Positions 1 through 9,734 of a stretch of DNA of 19,586 bases are shown here, piece by piece. The translations under genes were made by a program, and so were the position numbers. Position 1 is the first letter of the stretch. Every line of letters begins with the position of its first letter. The notes under the pieces were generated by a model, which worked only from the letters and a program-made list of their open reading frames with translations, was not told where the DNA came from and made no database searches. The stretch lies in NCBI GenBank assembly GCA_028565635.1, contig JAOXYB010015387.1, positions 1-19,586 of the forward strand, read 5' to 3'. The stretch comes from Phoronis ovalis (lineage: Eukaryota > Phoronida > Phoronidae).

Positions 1-507
1 GTGGTGTTGATGTGGGGAATCAGATCTGTTCCCCATTACCAGCTGGATGAACTGTTTAAGATTTGCCAGCCAGCCAGACTCGTCTGGAGAACAAATATTA
101 TGGGGAACAGACTCAATCCAAATTTTGTGAAATATAAGGGTAGCGATCCAAAATTTTAAAATATTTAAGTAGCAATCCATTTTTACGCAAACTGACTGAA
201 ATAAACCAAATTCCAAAAATCGTTTTATTGATACAAACCTAAAATTAATCCAAATTATTTGCTGTAAGGAGGACTGTAAGCAGCGGGCAGCAATCTAAAT
301 TTTTGAATTTCTTTACGGTAGTAATCCAAAAAAATACCGTAAGAAGTATAAAATCCAAATCCAAAATTTTCAACTGGACTGCACACCCTCACCAAAAAAT
401 ATCTTGAGTACCCCCCCCGGGTTCGTAAGTAAGAGAACTATTTAAAATAATTGAGTGATTAGTTCCACAAATCACCGCTAGTCGTTTCCACACCATCTGT
501 TTTAAAA
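1..507. other. Upstream spacer of TLCD-like gene, repeat-derived
   Basis: There is no coding sequence here. A 12-bp inverted repeat, tctgttccccat at 25-36 and atggggaacaga at 100-111, suggests the stem of a decayed element. From about 145 to 360 the motif 'gtagcaatccaaa' recurs in degenerate form (near 145, 170, 288 and 329). The end of this block (about 385-415, 'cctcaccaaaaaata' then 'gagtaccccc') has a relative at 13120-13155, so it is a dispersed repeat. The last 70 bases form the likely proximal promoter and 5' UTR of the plus-strand gene. Confidence 0.5.
439..447 (+). promoter_or_regulatory. TATA-like element (TATTTAAAA)
   Basis: TATTTAAAA lies 61-69 bases before the ATG of the TLCD-like gene, a plausible TATA position if the 5' UTR is short and unspliced. 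AT-rich DNA makes chance matches common. No transcript start is visible in the sequence itself. Confidence 0.25.
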
Positions 508-704
508 ATGGATGCCGTCAGATATTCAGTTCAAGAGTTCCAGATTCATATAGTAATATGTTTCGCAACACTAGTATTTTTCTATTTCTCTTATCGTTTA
601 TTACATAGAGCTCTTGATGTTCCATCCGAAAAGAGATTTACAATAGCTAATACTGCAACGTCTTTGATACACTCTTCGATAACTGGAAGTTGGGCTCTTG
701 TGTG
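508..704 (+). CDS. TLCD-like gene, coding exon 1
   Basis: It codes for residues 1-65 plus two bases of codon 66: the first membrane segment and the start of the TLC domain. The donor is gtaagt at 705. Reading on would meet TAA immediately, so splicing is required. Confidence 0.87.
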
Positions 705-3700
705 GTAAGTTCCGGTCGACCAAAATCAATTGATGATACACATTTCTGCTTCTAAACGTAAACTGATGGCTCAGATTTGATCTTTATAAAACGCCTATCT
801 CATCAAACAACTTAAACTTCCTTGTTAATTGTAACTTTATTGTTTATGAATCGCGTGAAAGTGTAGTTGAAAACAATACGGATGATCGTATTGTCAGACT
901 ATTATTATTAAAACAACTACCGTTACGGTAGTACTTTCTATCCCGGGGCGTAGATAATCCCAATAAATTACCTACTGGGACTTGCTACTCGGAATGGTCC
1001 CATTTTCAGTCTTCCAGGGGTAAATATGGGTTACAATTGTCTCCTTCCCGGTATAATTTTATTTTGGATATAAGCTTCTTTTGTGATTTAATTGGTGGTC
1101 AATGTAGAAAACCAAATTATTTTATAGTAAAGCTAACCTTCAATCCCAGTTCAAAATTTTAATATCATTTTCTGTAATTGCTCATCAATCGACCTCAATA
1201 CACATCGAAACTATATATACTATGGTTATGGTATTTTGTAGTATTGATAAATATTGGTGTATTTTTTACTGTTACCTAGGTATAAACAGGGTTTTGGGGT
1301 CAGGTAGCAGATACCCACCAGAATCATAACCAAGTATCCACCAGGGCTTTATACTCTATAGGCTCAATATGTGAGATATTGTGTGATTGATCCTTAAACA
1401 CTCCTATTCAAAAGCTATCATATTTTGGAATTAACAATCTTGTTATAGAAACAAATGTATTGTTTATAAATGTTATGCTCTATCATAGTATAGAAACAAG
1501 TGTATTGTTTATGTTATGCTCTATCATAGTATCAAAATGAGCCTGGCTGCTCCTTATTCCTCATCATCATCTAGAAGTTCGATAACGTTTCCTCCAGATG
1601 CTTCGATGCAGGCTGCGTACACGACATGCATTGCTGAACTATAACCTACATTTATTTATAAAGTTGATATTGAGCAGTGGTGACATCTAGTTTTTTTTTC
1701 AATATTACATCCGTGCACTTATACCTGTTGTTCGTTATGTGAGAAAATTATTTGTTGTTGATTGGTTAAACCATGTAGTCGTTCTGCATCGCTTGTTTCA
1801 CTAGGGTGGATATGAAACTTGTTTACACCGTTTACAATGACCATGTAGTTTAGCTTTTATGTTCCTTGCTTCTCTTGCCATGTTTAATGCTGGGTAAAGT
1901 TGTTTTCTTTTCTATTTCTTGAGGAAATTGTTTGGCTGTTCTATATTTTTGTCAGATGGATTTACTTTTCCCTTGAAATTCCTAGAATGTGGAAGTATCA
2001 TGATTTTCCTTTACATTGATTTTTGGAGTTGTTTACAAGCAATTTATTTTTCAGCAAGTTGTAAAATATTTCCTCAGATTCTTCATTTGTTTCACTCACT
2101 CCTAGCTTGCTTGTAAAGTTATGGGCTAATTTTGAAGCTGTGTTTCTTTTGTACTTAGTATTATCCTCGGGTGTATTTGGCCTTGTAATTGTGTTACCTT
2201 TTTTTGAGCTACAGATTTTCTGACTTTAAGACACCGACCGTTTTGTTGTTGTGTATATTCAGTGGAGTCAGTTAAATCATTAGGCTTACTTGGTACTGTG
2301 TTTAATAATTATGTATTACAGTGTTTTTTTTTTTGTTGGGATGTCGAAGTGAATGTATCCAATACCAACAGTCTCGTGTCTATAGCTCAAAGCATTACCT
2401 CAAACGTTTCCTCTGATTTTATGGGTTCTGACGTGGAACGTTTTTCATCAGAGCAACATAAATCAATTTCCATTATTAAAGTCTGGCTATCACTCACTCA
2501 AATCCTTTTGGCAAGTTATTCCACACTAAGAGGTGATGTAGTTTTATGCCTTTGTCTTTTTTTCATGCTCGGAGTTTTATAATAAGACTCTAGTGAAAAC
2601 TAGGAGAGGCTGTGATAGACTGGCCTTAATGCAAGATATAATTGATGAACTTGAATTTTTGTGTGCGGTAGATTTAGCTGCACATCCAGTCCACTATCTT
2701 AAATATAAAATATATAATTTGTGCATTGTACCTGGTGGTAATTGTGGGAATTGGTGAAGAGCATTATTTAGATCTATATATTGGTGAACACATGATGTTG
2801 AATTTTGTGTTGAATGGAATTTACCCTTTTCTTGATCTGCAAGAGGTATGAAACCTTTGTCAATACAACAACATTTTACAGACTACTAAATTTGATGATA
2901 CTAAATATTGGCCAGTAGGCAGATCAGGAATTATTTTGATAAAGGCTCGTTTTCTCCATATTTGTGACCATACAAAGTTAGAAGCAGTCCACTAATGTTG
3001 GTGTTCCACATCACATATCGGTTTAATATTTATAAGTCTGTCATTGATTTTATTCCATGATTCACAATTTGATGTTTGCATGAAATTCTATATGAATCTT
3101 CTCTTGCAGCTGCATTAAATAGATTGTGTTTCATTTTAGTATGATATTCGCTATACAGTCTGGTGACTATATTGGAACAACTCTAGCAACCCAATATTTG
3201 AATTCATTTGTATTAGGTAAGTTGATAGTATTCATCTTTCAATACCCCTCCCCAGTTATCGAGTACTGAGCACCATCGAGCTTGGTTATCTGAATTGAAA
3301 GACTGTTGGAGTGGGATCAATTCTCAAGGAAAAAAATTGCATTCAATGGTTAAAGGTTCTGTAAGGGAGGGAGAGGAATGTTCAGTATTGTTGCACCAGA
3401 AAGAGACAGTACAGATGTGTGCTTCCCATAGAATTATACAATAATTCTGTGTATCACCCAAAATATTGATATTTGCTATAATTCAAAAATGACTCTCGTG
3501 CTCGAAGCAGGAGACTAGACAGCTATGTGCTTTAATGTTAAAGTCATAATACCGTAAATTTCATGATAATTTCGAGAAAAATACAGATGTGCCAAAATAA
3601 CTGTAGATACTAAGGTGAATACAAGAAAGGTACCTACTAGGAACCTTGATAGTTTTCAGAGGCATCCAATATGCAATTTCTTGCAAAAAAGTGTTTCAAA

Positions 3701-6700
3701 TTTTGGATGGAAATTTTACATAGCAAAACAACTTTCACCAAATAGATTCAATGATAAATAGGCCTATGAGTTCACCTGGGAAACCTATTTGGAAATGTGT
3801 GTGTATTCATTTCTTCTTTTCATTTTAGTATAGATATTTTTTCCGTTTGGATTAAATTTTGTATATTTATATAAGTGTGTATAAGTTCTCTACTTAAATG
3901 TGACACATGTTTGGAACTTTTCTGATATAGTGCTGCCTATGGCTACCTTCTATCAAACTGCAGCATATATTACATGTACATTTTCAAGAACTGCATATTT
4001 AACCTGTTGATAAAACAATGAAAGGCAGAAAGATAAATATTATAATTATAAAATTTGGTTTGCTTTAGACTAATCTTATTATATCTATTTATTAGAACAT
4101 GTTTAGGTATTTTTATTGAGTGATAACTTCTCTTTTGTTATGTTTTAGGTTTCTTCATATATGATTGTATTGTGATGTTTAGCAGTAGGAAACAGATGAA
4201 GCTAGCCTATGCCTTCATTTTACATCATATATGCGTAAGACAACTTTCAATATTGATTTTATATGTAATGTGAAAAACTAGTTCCTCTGCTTGTTAATTT
4301 TTTAAATGCTCCCCTATTGTAATTATAAATATTTCAGATTTTATCTATTTCAGAAGTTGACGCGGATGAAGATGTAAATGCTAATTACTCGTTGGTTTTT
4401 CAATAAAAATGTTTCACAATTTATTTACCATGTTCCTTAGAATAGAAACCTGCTGGGTAAGGTTTTGGCTTCCCCATTTGAAGAACCATTGGTCCCACCA
4501 CCTGAAATGTAATTAATTTAGTGCTCTAATAATCATTAAAATGTCTCAGATTACTTAAGAATTATCAAAAGGATTTTTGCTATCTAGAAGGAGGCTTACT
4601 TTCAACTATAATAGGCATGTATTTGTCAGAGTGCTGTTGCTTGATATTGTTCCTCATTGGTACATAAATTTAAACATGCACTGTTTAGACTGTTCTGTAG
4701 TGAAAAGTTAAACTGTAAATTGTGGAAATAAAGATGCAGCAGAACAACCAAATTTAACCTTTATACTCCGATACTTCATCGTTATATGTCTGGGGTAATA
4801 AAAATTTAAAATATTTAAAAAAAAAAATTTAACCTTTATAAAAATTTAGGTTGTTTATTTCAAACACAATGTTTTCCAGGTTGATTTTAGGCTAAAAAAT
4901 TAAATTAGTTTATAAAGGAGGGTCCATGATCTAGTAGCTTGCATTTAAGGGTTGATTCTGTTCAGAATAAAGTTTATTTGAACCACAAAAATTACTACTG
5001 GTATATTATTTAAAAAGGCCACAATGAAAACGGAAAAATCACATTGTATTGTGAACTTTCCCATTACGGAATTTTCTGCAAAAAAACGTTTTATGAAATT
5101 CAATGTTAACTCGGCATCTAAAGTCTGCCCGACAGTACACCGGTTACATCTCATTCATTTAGACTAGAGGAAATTACGGTAATTAACAATCGCTTTCGTT
5201 TGGGTAATTTCCAGTTAAAAGATATGTATTTTATTGAAGTCTGTGGATATGCTCAGTTCATTTGTTTCCTAAGCTGTTTAGAAAAGAACACAACAAAACA
5301 ACAAATCCAAACGAATTGAATGTGGGCAGAACTTTGTTACAAAATAATTAATGGGATTGTTTAACTTGGGATATCATAAATGTTTCATTTTAAAAGTCTC
5401 TCATAGCAAAATTTCCAAATTTGCAAAAGTAGAATGGTATGTATTTCCATTTACACTTTGGCTTTACTAAAATAAAATATTTTTTGTCGACAATATGTGA
5501 TAAAGTACGAGGTTAAAAAAAATGTGACATTGGCTTTTTATTAAATGATCTATAACATTGTCATAACCTGTTCCCATGGACTCTGCCCAAGTACAGACTT
5601 AGTGCACTAGTGAATGTTGTACATTGGACCTTAATATTGTCAGTCTCTAACTCTTTAAATTAATTCCAGGGCACTAATCCAGGCTTATAGTTATAGGTAT
5701 GTGCAGCCTATAGTCAGGTATGATTTTTCAGGGTCATTTGCTTACAACGGAGTATGGTGAAGCTCATTGCTACAGGCTGCCAAAAAACAAATCTGTTAAC
5801 CACATGGTTATTTTTTTCAAAAATACTTGATAATTTGTTTCTAACTGCAATCATAATACTTAGCTTTCTGTTGCTTACCAGGGAGTATATTTTTTAACAG
5901 CAAGTACTTACCACGGGGTATATTTGTAGCCATAGCTCAAACTAATTGTATCCAGCGCCCGCCGGAACAGCTAAAGTAAGAATTTCAAGTCCAGCGGGAG
6001 ATTGGGGGAGTATGTGAGACTTGCAGGCTAGTGGTGGCTAGCATACGTTTCACTTCCTGTGAAGTAAAAAATTTCCTTAAAAAAGTTATCTTTTAAAATA
6101 TCATTTTTGGTAAATTTTTATCATATCTGTAACATTTTGCAAAAATATCCAACATAGTAGATTTATACTTTGAGTAAAATTCACCAGTTTAAGTGTTAGA
6201 TGGAACAATGCCAGATTAACTATCTTATTCCCTAGTCCATGTGAAAGGTCTTATTTTGTTTACTATTAAATGCTTTTTTTATTCCAGGGATTTTTGATAT
6301 TGGGTGGAGCCACTTGGAATAAAATTGGCACAAATTACACATGCATAGCCGAGGTTGCAGAAATCGGTAATGCTTTCTTACATATCCGTAAAATCATGCA
6401 ATACCAAGGCATAAAGAAGACAAATATTTTTTACCTAATAAACAGTCTACTTACTATGGGTAAGTATAAATTATGTACATTAATTCTTCTTATATACTTG
6501 TACTTCTATGCTGTATTATGACAGAGCTATAGTAATGTAGTACCTAGGTGGTAAGAACTGCCTATTAGCTGTGGATAGTTAGGACATCCCTTTGAGCCTG
6601 TTGCTAATAGTGCTGGACTCGAGAGTGAGAGGTCTGGATGTGGAGCCCTGCTTCAAGCTAAAGCTAAATCTGTTGTAAAAAGAAATTGTAGTGGTTGTAT

Positions 6701-7598
6701 TATTTGGTACTAGGCTAGGATGTTGTGTCCTGGCAGTCTCCCTGAACCATGCTACTATGTGGATTATGAAATTTTCAAAGCAATATTCTTTCGGGGAGGC
6801 TACTGGGATCCAACATGGGTATGCATGTTCATTACCAAAAATCTGTATAAAATGTGCTTTTTTTGGGAACGACGATATATGTATGTATATATAAATTGAC
6901 AATTTGGACCAAAAAGAGGTAGGTTTTTGGACCTTGCTTTACATCATGTTCATTTCACAAGTAAGCTTCCATACAACCACCTGCCTGCTACCAATGTAGC
7001 ACTATATAATTATATGAGCTCTCACTTTGTTACTGTTGAAGCAGCATAACAGGTCAAGCGTACCATTTTCATTCGTGGAAAGGGGGTTATGTACCATTTG
7101 TACTGTAGTCTTGAAGATGGTAATTCATGCAGGTCAGATCACTTATTTGAAGTGGCATCCTTAGCAGAGTATTTTTACTTGCTCCATATCAAGAAAAAAA
7201 CCGAGAACATGAATTTGCAGTGGCATTGGATTACTTCCATCAGAAATTGTTAGAATGTTTTGTGGTAAAGCAATCAAGCACTATGAAAAACCTTGTGCGA
7301 CATACAAAGCATGGTTGCTGGTTTTAATCTAATCAAAAGTATTAAGAAGTCTATTTATCTTTTGTTCTTTGCAGGTACTTGTCTTGTTAGCCGTCTTGTT
7401 GGGTTTTCTTTCATTGTTATTCGCATTACATACTATGAGACATACATCCCAGGGAAGATTTACGAATTCGTCATATTTGGAAATGTGGTTGCTGGAATTT
7501 TTACACTTGTCATGATGAAGGCAGTCATTAGTGACTTTAAACCAGCGAAAGTGGTTGAATATAACGGAACTTTAGTACAGGAGAAAAAGAAAGAATAG
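508..7598 (+). CDS. TLC domain-containing protein, TLCD1/TLCD2 (FLD-1) type, five coding exons
   Basis: Coding exons are 508-704, 3140-3216, 4149-4234, 6288-6459 and 7375-7598. All introns are GT-AG and the phases match (2, 1, 0, 1), giving 251 residues, close to vertebrate TLCD1. Hydrophobic segments lie near residues 11-32, 66-92, 110-130, 167-195 and 207-228. Family landmarks are SLIHSSITGSWAL (52-64), GFFIYD (92-97, compare GYFIYD in the family), the paired His117-His118 of TLC domains, AEVAEIGNAFLHIRK (141-155) and the terminal SDFKP (230-234), which resembles the end of TLCD1/2 more than TLCD5. TLCD1, TLCD2 and worm FLD-1 are known to limit incorporation of long polyunsaturated acyl chains into phospholipids and so affect membrane fluidity. 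That role is inherited from family membership, not shown here. The ATG has A at -3 and G at +4. The tail KKKE fits a dilysine ER-retrieval signal. Confidence 0.88.
1444..1529. repeat. Tandem duplication, 45-bp unit, two copies
   Basis: Copy 1 is 1444-1488 and copy 2 is 1489-1529. They are the same sequence (tatagaaaca...tatcatag) except for one substitution and a 4-base deletion in copy 2. High identity suggests a recent duplication within the intron. Confidence 0.9.
1554..2473 (-). pseudogene. Decayed coding-like stretch, reverse to host gene
   Basis: On the minus strand this stretch reads as a series of hydrophilic, charge-rich frames broken by stops and frame changes. They include MEIDLCCSDEKRSTSEP (from 2473) ending at a GAG|GTAATG splice-like site, DLTDSTEYTQQQNGRCLKVR then KSVAQKKVTQLQGQ (about 2278-2175), SKLGVSETNEESEEIFYNLL (about 2105-2045), and a short frame ending VVYAACIEASGGNVIELL plus an acidic DDDEE tail with its stop at 1554. 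The opposite strand reads mainly as hydrophobic shadow. I infer a relic of a mobile-element ORF, but I cannot name the family. A small nested gene with introns is the alternative; the phases I tried do not join cleanly. Confidence 0.22.
2542..2757 (+). pseudogene. Stop-to-stop open frame of 71 codons, coding-like, unknown
   Basis: It has no good start. The frame reads through TLVKTRRGCDRLALMQDIID, ELEFLCAVDLAAHP and VHYLKYKIYNLC before TGA at 2755. The mixed acidic, basic and hydrophobic composition is more protein-like than most frames in this intron. It may be a further fragment of inserted element DNA. There is no recognisable domain, and chance is quite possible. Confidence 0.15.
3140..3216 (+). 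CDS. TLCD-like gene, coding exon 2
   Basis: It follows the acceptor 'ttcattttag' and ends at gtaagt (3217). It enters in phase 2 and leaves in phase 1, giving CMIFAIQSGDYIGTT then LATQYLNSFVL. This fills the gap seen between the exon 1 and exon 3 motifs in family members with the right length. Confidence 0.8.
3217..4148 (+). other. Intron 2 of TLCD-like gene
   Basis: This 932-bp intron is AT-rich, with no coding frame and no repeat that I can support. Confidence 0.7.
4149..4234 (+). CDS. TLCD-like gene, coding exon 3
   Basis: The acceptor is 'tgttttag' and the donor gtaaga at 4235. It codes for GFFIYD and the diagnostic His-His pair (residues 117-118) and ends in phase 0. Confidence 0.86.
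4235..6287 (+). other. Intron 3 of TLCD-like gene
   Basis: This 2.05-kb phase-0 intron holds a retroposed mini-insert (4750-4840) and a 9-bp inverted repeat, ggaaattac at 5169-5177 and gtaatttcc at 5204-5212. It also has a short degenerate direct repeat around 5873-5926 (cttaccagggagtatattt and cttaccacggggtatattt). The minus-strand frame at 5154-4945 starts MRCNRCTVGQTLDAEL but has no recognisable domain or splice context, so I do not call it. Confidence 0.6.
4750..4840 (+). mobile_element. Retroposed mini-insert with 16-bp target-site duplication and A-run
   Basis: The identical 16-mer aaatttaacctttata occurs at 4750-4765 and 4825-4840. Between the copies are 59 bases that contain AATAAA (4797-4802) followed, about 14 bases later, by an 11-A run (4817-4827) that merges into the second copy. 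A direct repeat flanking a short insert that ends in poly(A) behind a poly(A) signal is the signature of LINE-type target-primed insertion of a strongly 5'-truncated transcript. The source transcript is not identifiable from so short a body. Confidence 0.6.
6288..6459 (+). CDS. TLCD-like gene, coding exon 4
   Basis: The acceptor is 'tttattccag' and the donor gtaagt at 6460. It codes for residues 121-177, including the AEVAEIGNAFLHIRK motif that matches the VEVSNIFLTIR block of TLCD1. It joins exon 3 directly in phase 0, so no exon is missing from the long third intron. Confidence 0.88.
6460..7374 (+). other. Intron 4 of TLCD-like gene
   Basis: This is a 915-bp phase-1 intron. It contains a SINE-like head near 6570-6680. 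The overlapping open frames between 6579 and 6902 on both strands lie over this repeat and its flank and carry no domain. Confidence 0.6.
6570..6690 (+). mobile_element. tRNA-derived SINE-like remnant
   Basis: The segment 'tagtgctggactcgagagtg' followed by 'agaggtctggatgtggagcc' (6608-6650) resembles the anticodon arm to B-box part of a tRNA-derived SINE, with GGTCTGGaTgtgGAGCCC compared with a GGTYTGGGTTCGAGCCC-like B box. It is followed by 'agctaaagctaaa' and a short A-rich tract. No clear A box or target duplication is seen, so this is a weak family-level call from pattern only. Confidence 0.3.
7375..7598 (+). CDS. TLCD-like gene, coding exon 5 with stop
   Basis: The acceptor is 'ttctttgcag'. 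It codes for the last two hydrophobic segments, the SDFKP motif and the KKKE tail, ending in TAG at 7596-7598. Confidence 0.88.
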
Positions 7599-9525
7599 AG
7601 ATATTTTGTGATTTTCCGAACACATGTACAGACTTGACTTGACTTGCTTGATGTATAACTAGTAGGAGAATTCAACTATGTCTCTGTCTCACTGGCAATA
7701 ATCAAGTGCTGTTTTTAGTGGAAGTGACAGGAGATGTTATATCTGTTAGGTTAGCAACTTCTCTTGCCGTGTTCTTTTAGACTTGGAAGAACTCTTTTTC
7801 CTTGCCCTAAAAATCTATTTTTTCTCCCAAATTTTGAATCGATACGGATGAAACATGAGCATCTGATAAATGTTACCTTACTTTATGAATCATCTGAGCA
7901 TGATGAGGTACCCAGAAGGGGCATTCACACCAACACCAAACTTCACATTTATATAGCTGTGTAGGTAGTTATTTGAAAAATTTTCACTGGTTAATTTACT
8001 TGCAATGAGAACAGTATCTCATTAAGTCTTATGTGCAGAATCTTATAATCACTGCCAACTGAATTATGTTCCCAGACTTGTTGTTCACAGGTGTGAATTC
8101 CATTAGCGGATGCTTCATCGTGCTCCGATGATTAAAGAAGTTGGTAAACATTTATCGGACACTTATGTTTCCCCAACTATAATAGAACATTATAAGCACT
8201 TCTTTGTAAAAACATTGGAAACCTTAATGTTATATTCAGGACTTTTTTTAGGGTCAAGAAACAGGCCATATAAAAGATATTGAATTTCTTCAAAAAAAAT
8301 TACAAATATGTTATAAAGGAAGAACGTAGTAGGTAGTGAAATGAAATTAATGATAAAACACAAAGGCTGTCAGTATTCTAACGAATAACTTGACGTGGAT
8401 ATTAACGGATGGTGTTTTATTTGTATAGTGTCATTATGGTAAACTCCTTTTGAGAGCAAAAAAATAATAATATTATGCTACGTACATTATTAATGTTTTA
8501 CATTTCTACCAAAAAAAGCCAAACAGTTTTTTGAAATTTTGGTTTTGTTTTTAATTTGGAATCAGTATAATTATGTATTGACTTGTAGCTTTATTAATAT
8601 TATGAGTAGGAAAAATTCAATTTTCAAGTGTGTTGTGATAATTTTTTACATAAAAGTATTGTTCCACATATTTGACTGAAATCTACCTTGTTATAGTTAT
8701 TTAAAACGATTTGCTTTGTTTTAAACTTGCGTAAACAATCTCTTTTGTTGTCTTCTTTGTCGAAATAGTGCTTTCCTTCATTATTGCAGATAAGCAGAAT
8801 AATATGTCATTCAGTCATGTTTTAACACCTTATTAATTTATTACATATATTTGAGTGATGAAATACAATCTTGTGTTGTAAATCTAGTATTTAATTTAGT
8901 CCAGGGGGTCACTATACAGTAGTGCTGAATAGCCCATTATAAGGCAGCATTGGCAAGGCAAGTGTGGTAAATTTCTATAAACAATCACAAATGTCTAATT
9001 CATGCTTTTCAATTTATTTTACATTTCAACTGGCGGTGTAAACAAGGATGGCCAAATGATTGCAGTTTTTTATTATTTTTTTTGCAATTTACAAGTATTA
9101 GAATATGAGAACAGGAAAAATAATTTTTCAAATGGATGACAAACTACAGGGGTGTTATTAAAATTGTATTATTTCCAAAAAATAAATATAATTTTAATTA
9201 TATTTAACTTTTAAAAAAGTTGTATCAAATGACTCAGTAACGATTAGACACTTCGTAAAATACATTCGAATTGAGAGAGAATGTATTTGAAACAAAATGC
9301 ACAGACTTTCTTGATTTCCATCAAATCACCGAAAACCTGGAACATTCATATTAAGCTTTATAACAATAATTTTAGAAAGTAATAAAATGTTTATTTCATC
9401 AAACAATTATTCAAAACTAAAATATTAAGATTTTACTCTGAAAAATTGAAAATTTCATTACCATTTAGTTCTTTAAGCAAACGGTAAAAGGGAGCATATC
9501 ACTAATCGAGTATACTATTAGACCG
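7599..9525. other. Convergent intergenic region with both 3' UTRs
   Basis: This region separates the stop codons of the plus-strand TLCD-like gene and the minus-strand rolling stone-like gene. It is AT-rich with A and T homopolymers. Candidate poly(A) signals for the plus gene are ATTAAA near 8131 and AATAAA at 9181 and 9381. For the minus gene, AATAAA reads 9395-9390, about 130 bases past its stop. The open frame at 7764-7964 is in presumed 3' UTR and has no protein-like features. Confidence 0.6.
9381..9395. terminator. Back-to-back poly(A) signals for convergent genes
   Basis: AATAAA on the plus strand (9381-9386) and AATAAA on the minus strand (9395-9390) lie within 15 bases. The minus-strand signal is well placed for the rolling stone-like gene. 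The plus-strand one would give the TLCD-like gene a 3' UTR of about 1.8 kb. Signal hexamers are frequent in AT-rich DNA. Confidence 0.35.
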
Positions 9526-9734
9526 TTAGGCTAGTTCCAAATCTCTGTTAGCCATTCCAACCTTACAACATCTCTCCAAAATCAATAACCTCAATTTGTA
9601 TATACCAAAATGTAATGAGTGAAAAAATAAAACGATGAAAAATACTAAAATTAAATAACCAACAGCTACTCCAGGGTTGTGTCCATAGTCTAGCTGAGCA
9701 TAAATGTAGGTAAACATGTTAGTCTCGTCTGTCC
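9526..9734 (-). CDS. Rolling stone-like gene, coding exon 5 with stop
   Basis: The acceptor reads TATTTTGCAG. It codes for the LDYGHNPGVAV loop, the last helix and a short basic tail ending RDLELA, with TAA at 9528-9526. Confidence 0.86.

Larger units (their letters stand above)
705..3139 (+). other. Intron 1 of TLCD-like gene
   Basis: This is a 2.4-kb phase-2 intron. It holds a 45-bp tandem duplication (1444-1529) and a stretch from about 1554 to 2757 with many short open frames of coding-like composition, listed separately. Around 1290-1350 a short motif (gatacccaccag, agtatccaccag) is repeated. I see no additional TLCD exon, because exon 1 and exon 2 join in phase and at the expected protein distance. 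Confidence 0.7.

Noticed and set aside
2262-2582. 106-codon plus-strand open frame in TLCD intron 1
   Set aside because: Low-complexity hydrophobic composition typical of a shadow of the opposite strand, no good ATG, no TLCD similarity, and skipping it keeps the protein intact.
4353-4373. Possible microexon after 'tctatttcag' in TLCD intron 3
   Set aside because: Exons 3 and 4 already join in phase 0 with the family spacing. Adding about 20 bases would shift the frame.
4945-5154. 69-codon minus-strand frame starting MRCNRCTVGQ
   Set aside because: It lies wholly within an intron, has no family motif, and its second half is a hydrophobic run of AT-rich DNA. Too weak to call.
6579-6902. Overlapping open frames of 107 and 67 codons on opposite strands
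   Set aside because: They cover SINE-like repeat sequence in intron 4 and carry no domain.
7460-7675. 71-codon minus-strand frame
   Set aside because: Antisense shadow of the last TLCD exon.
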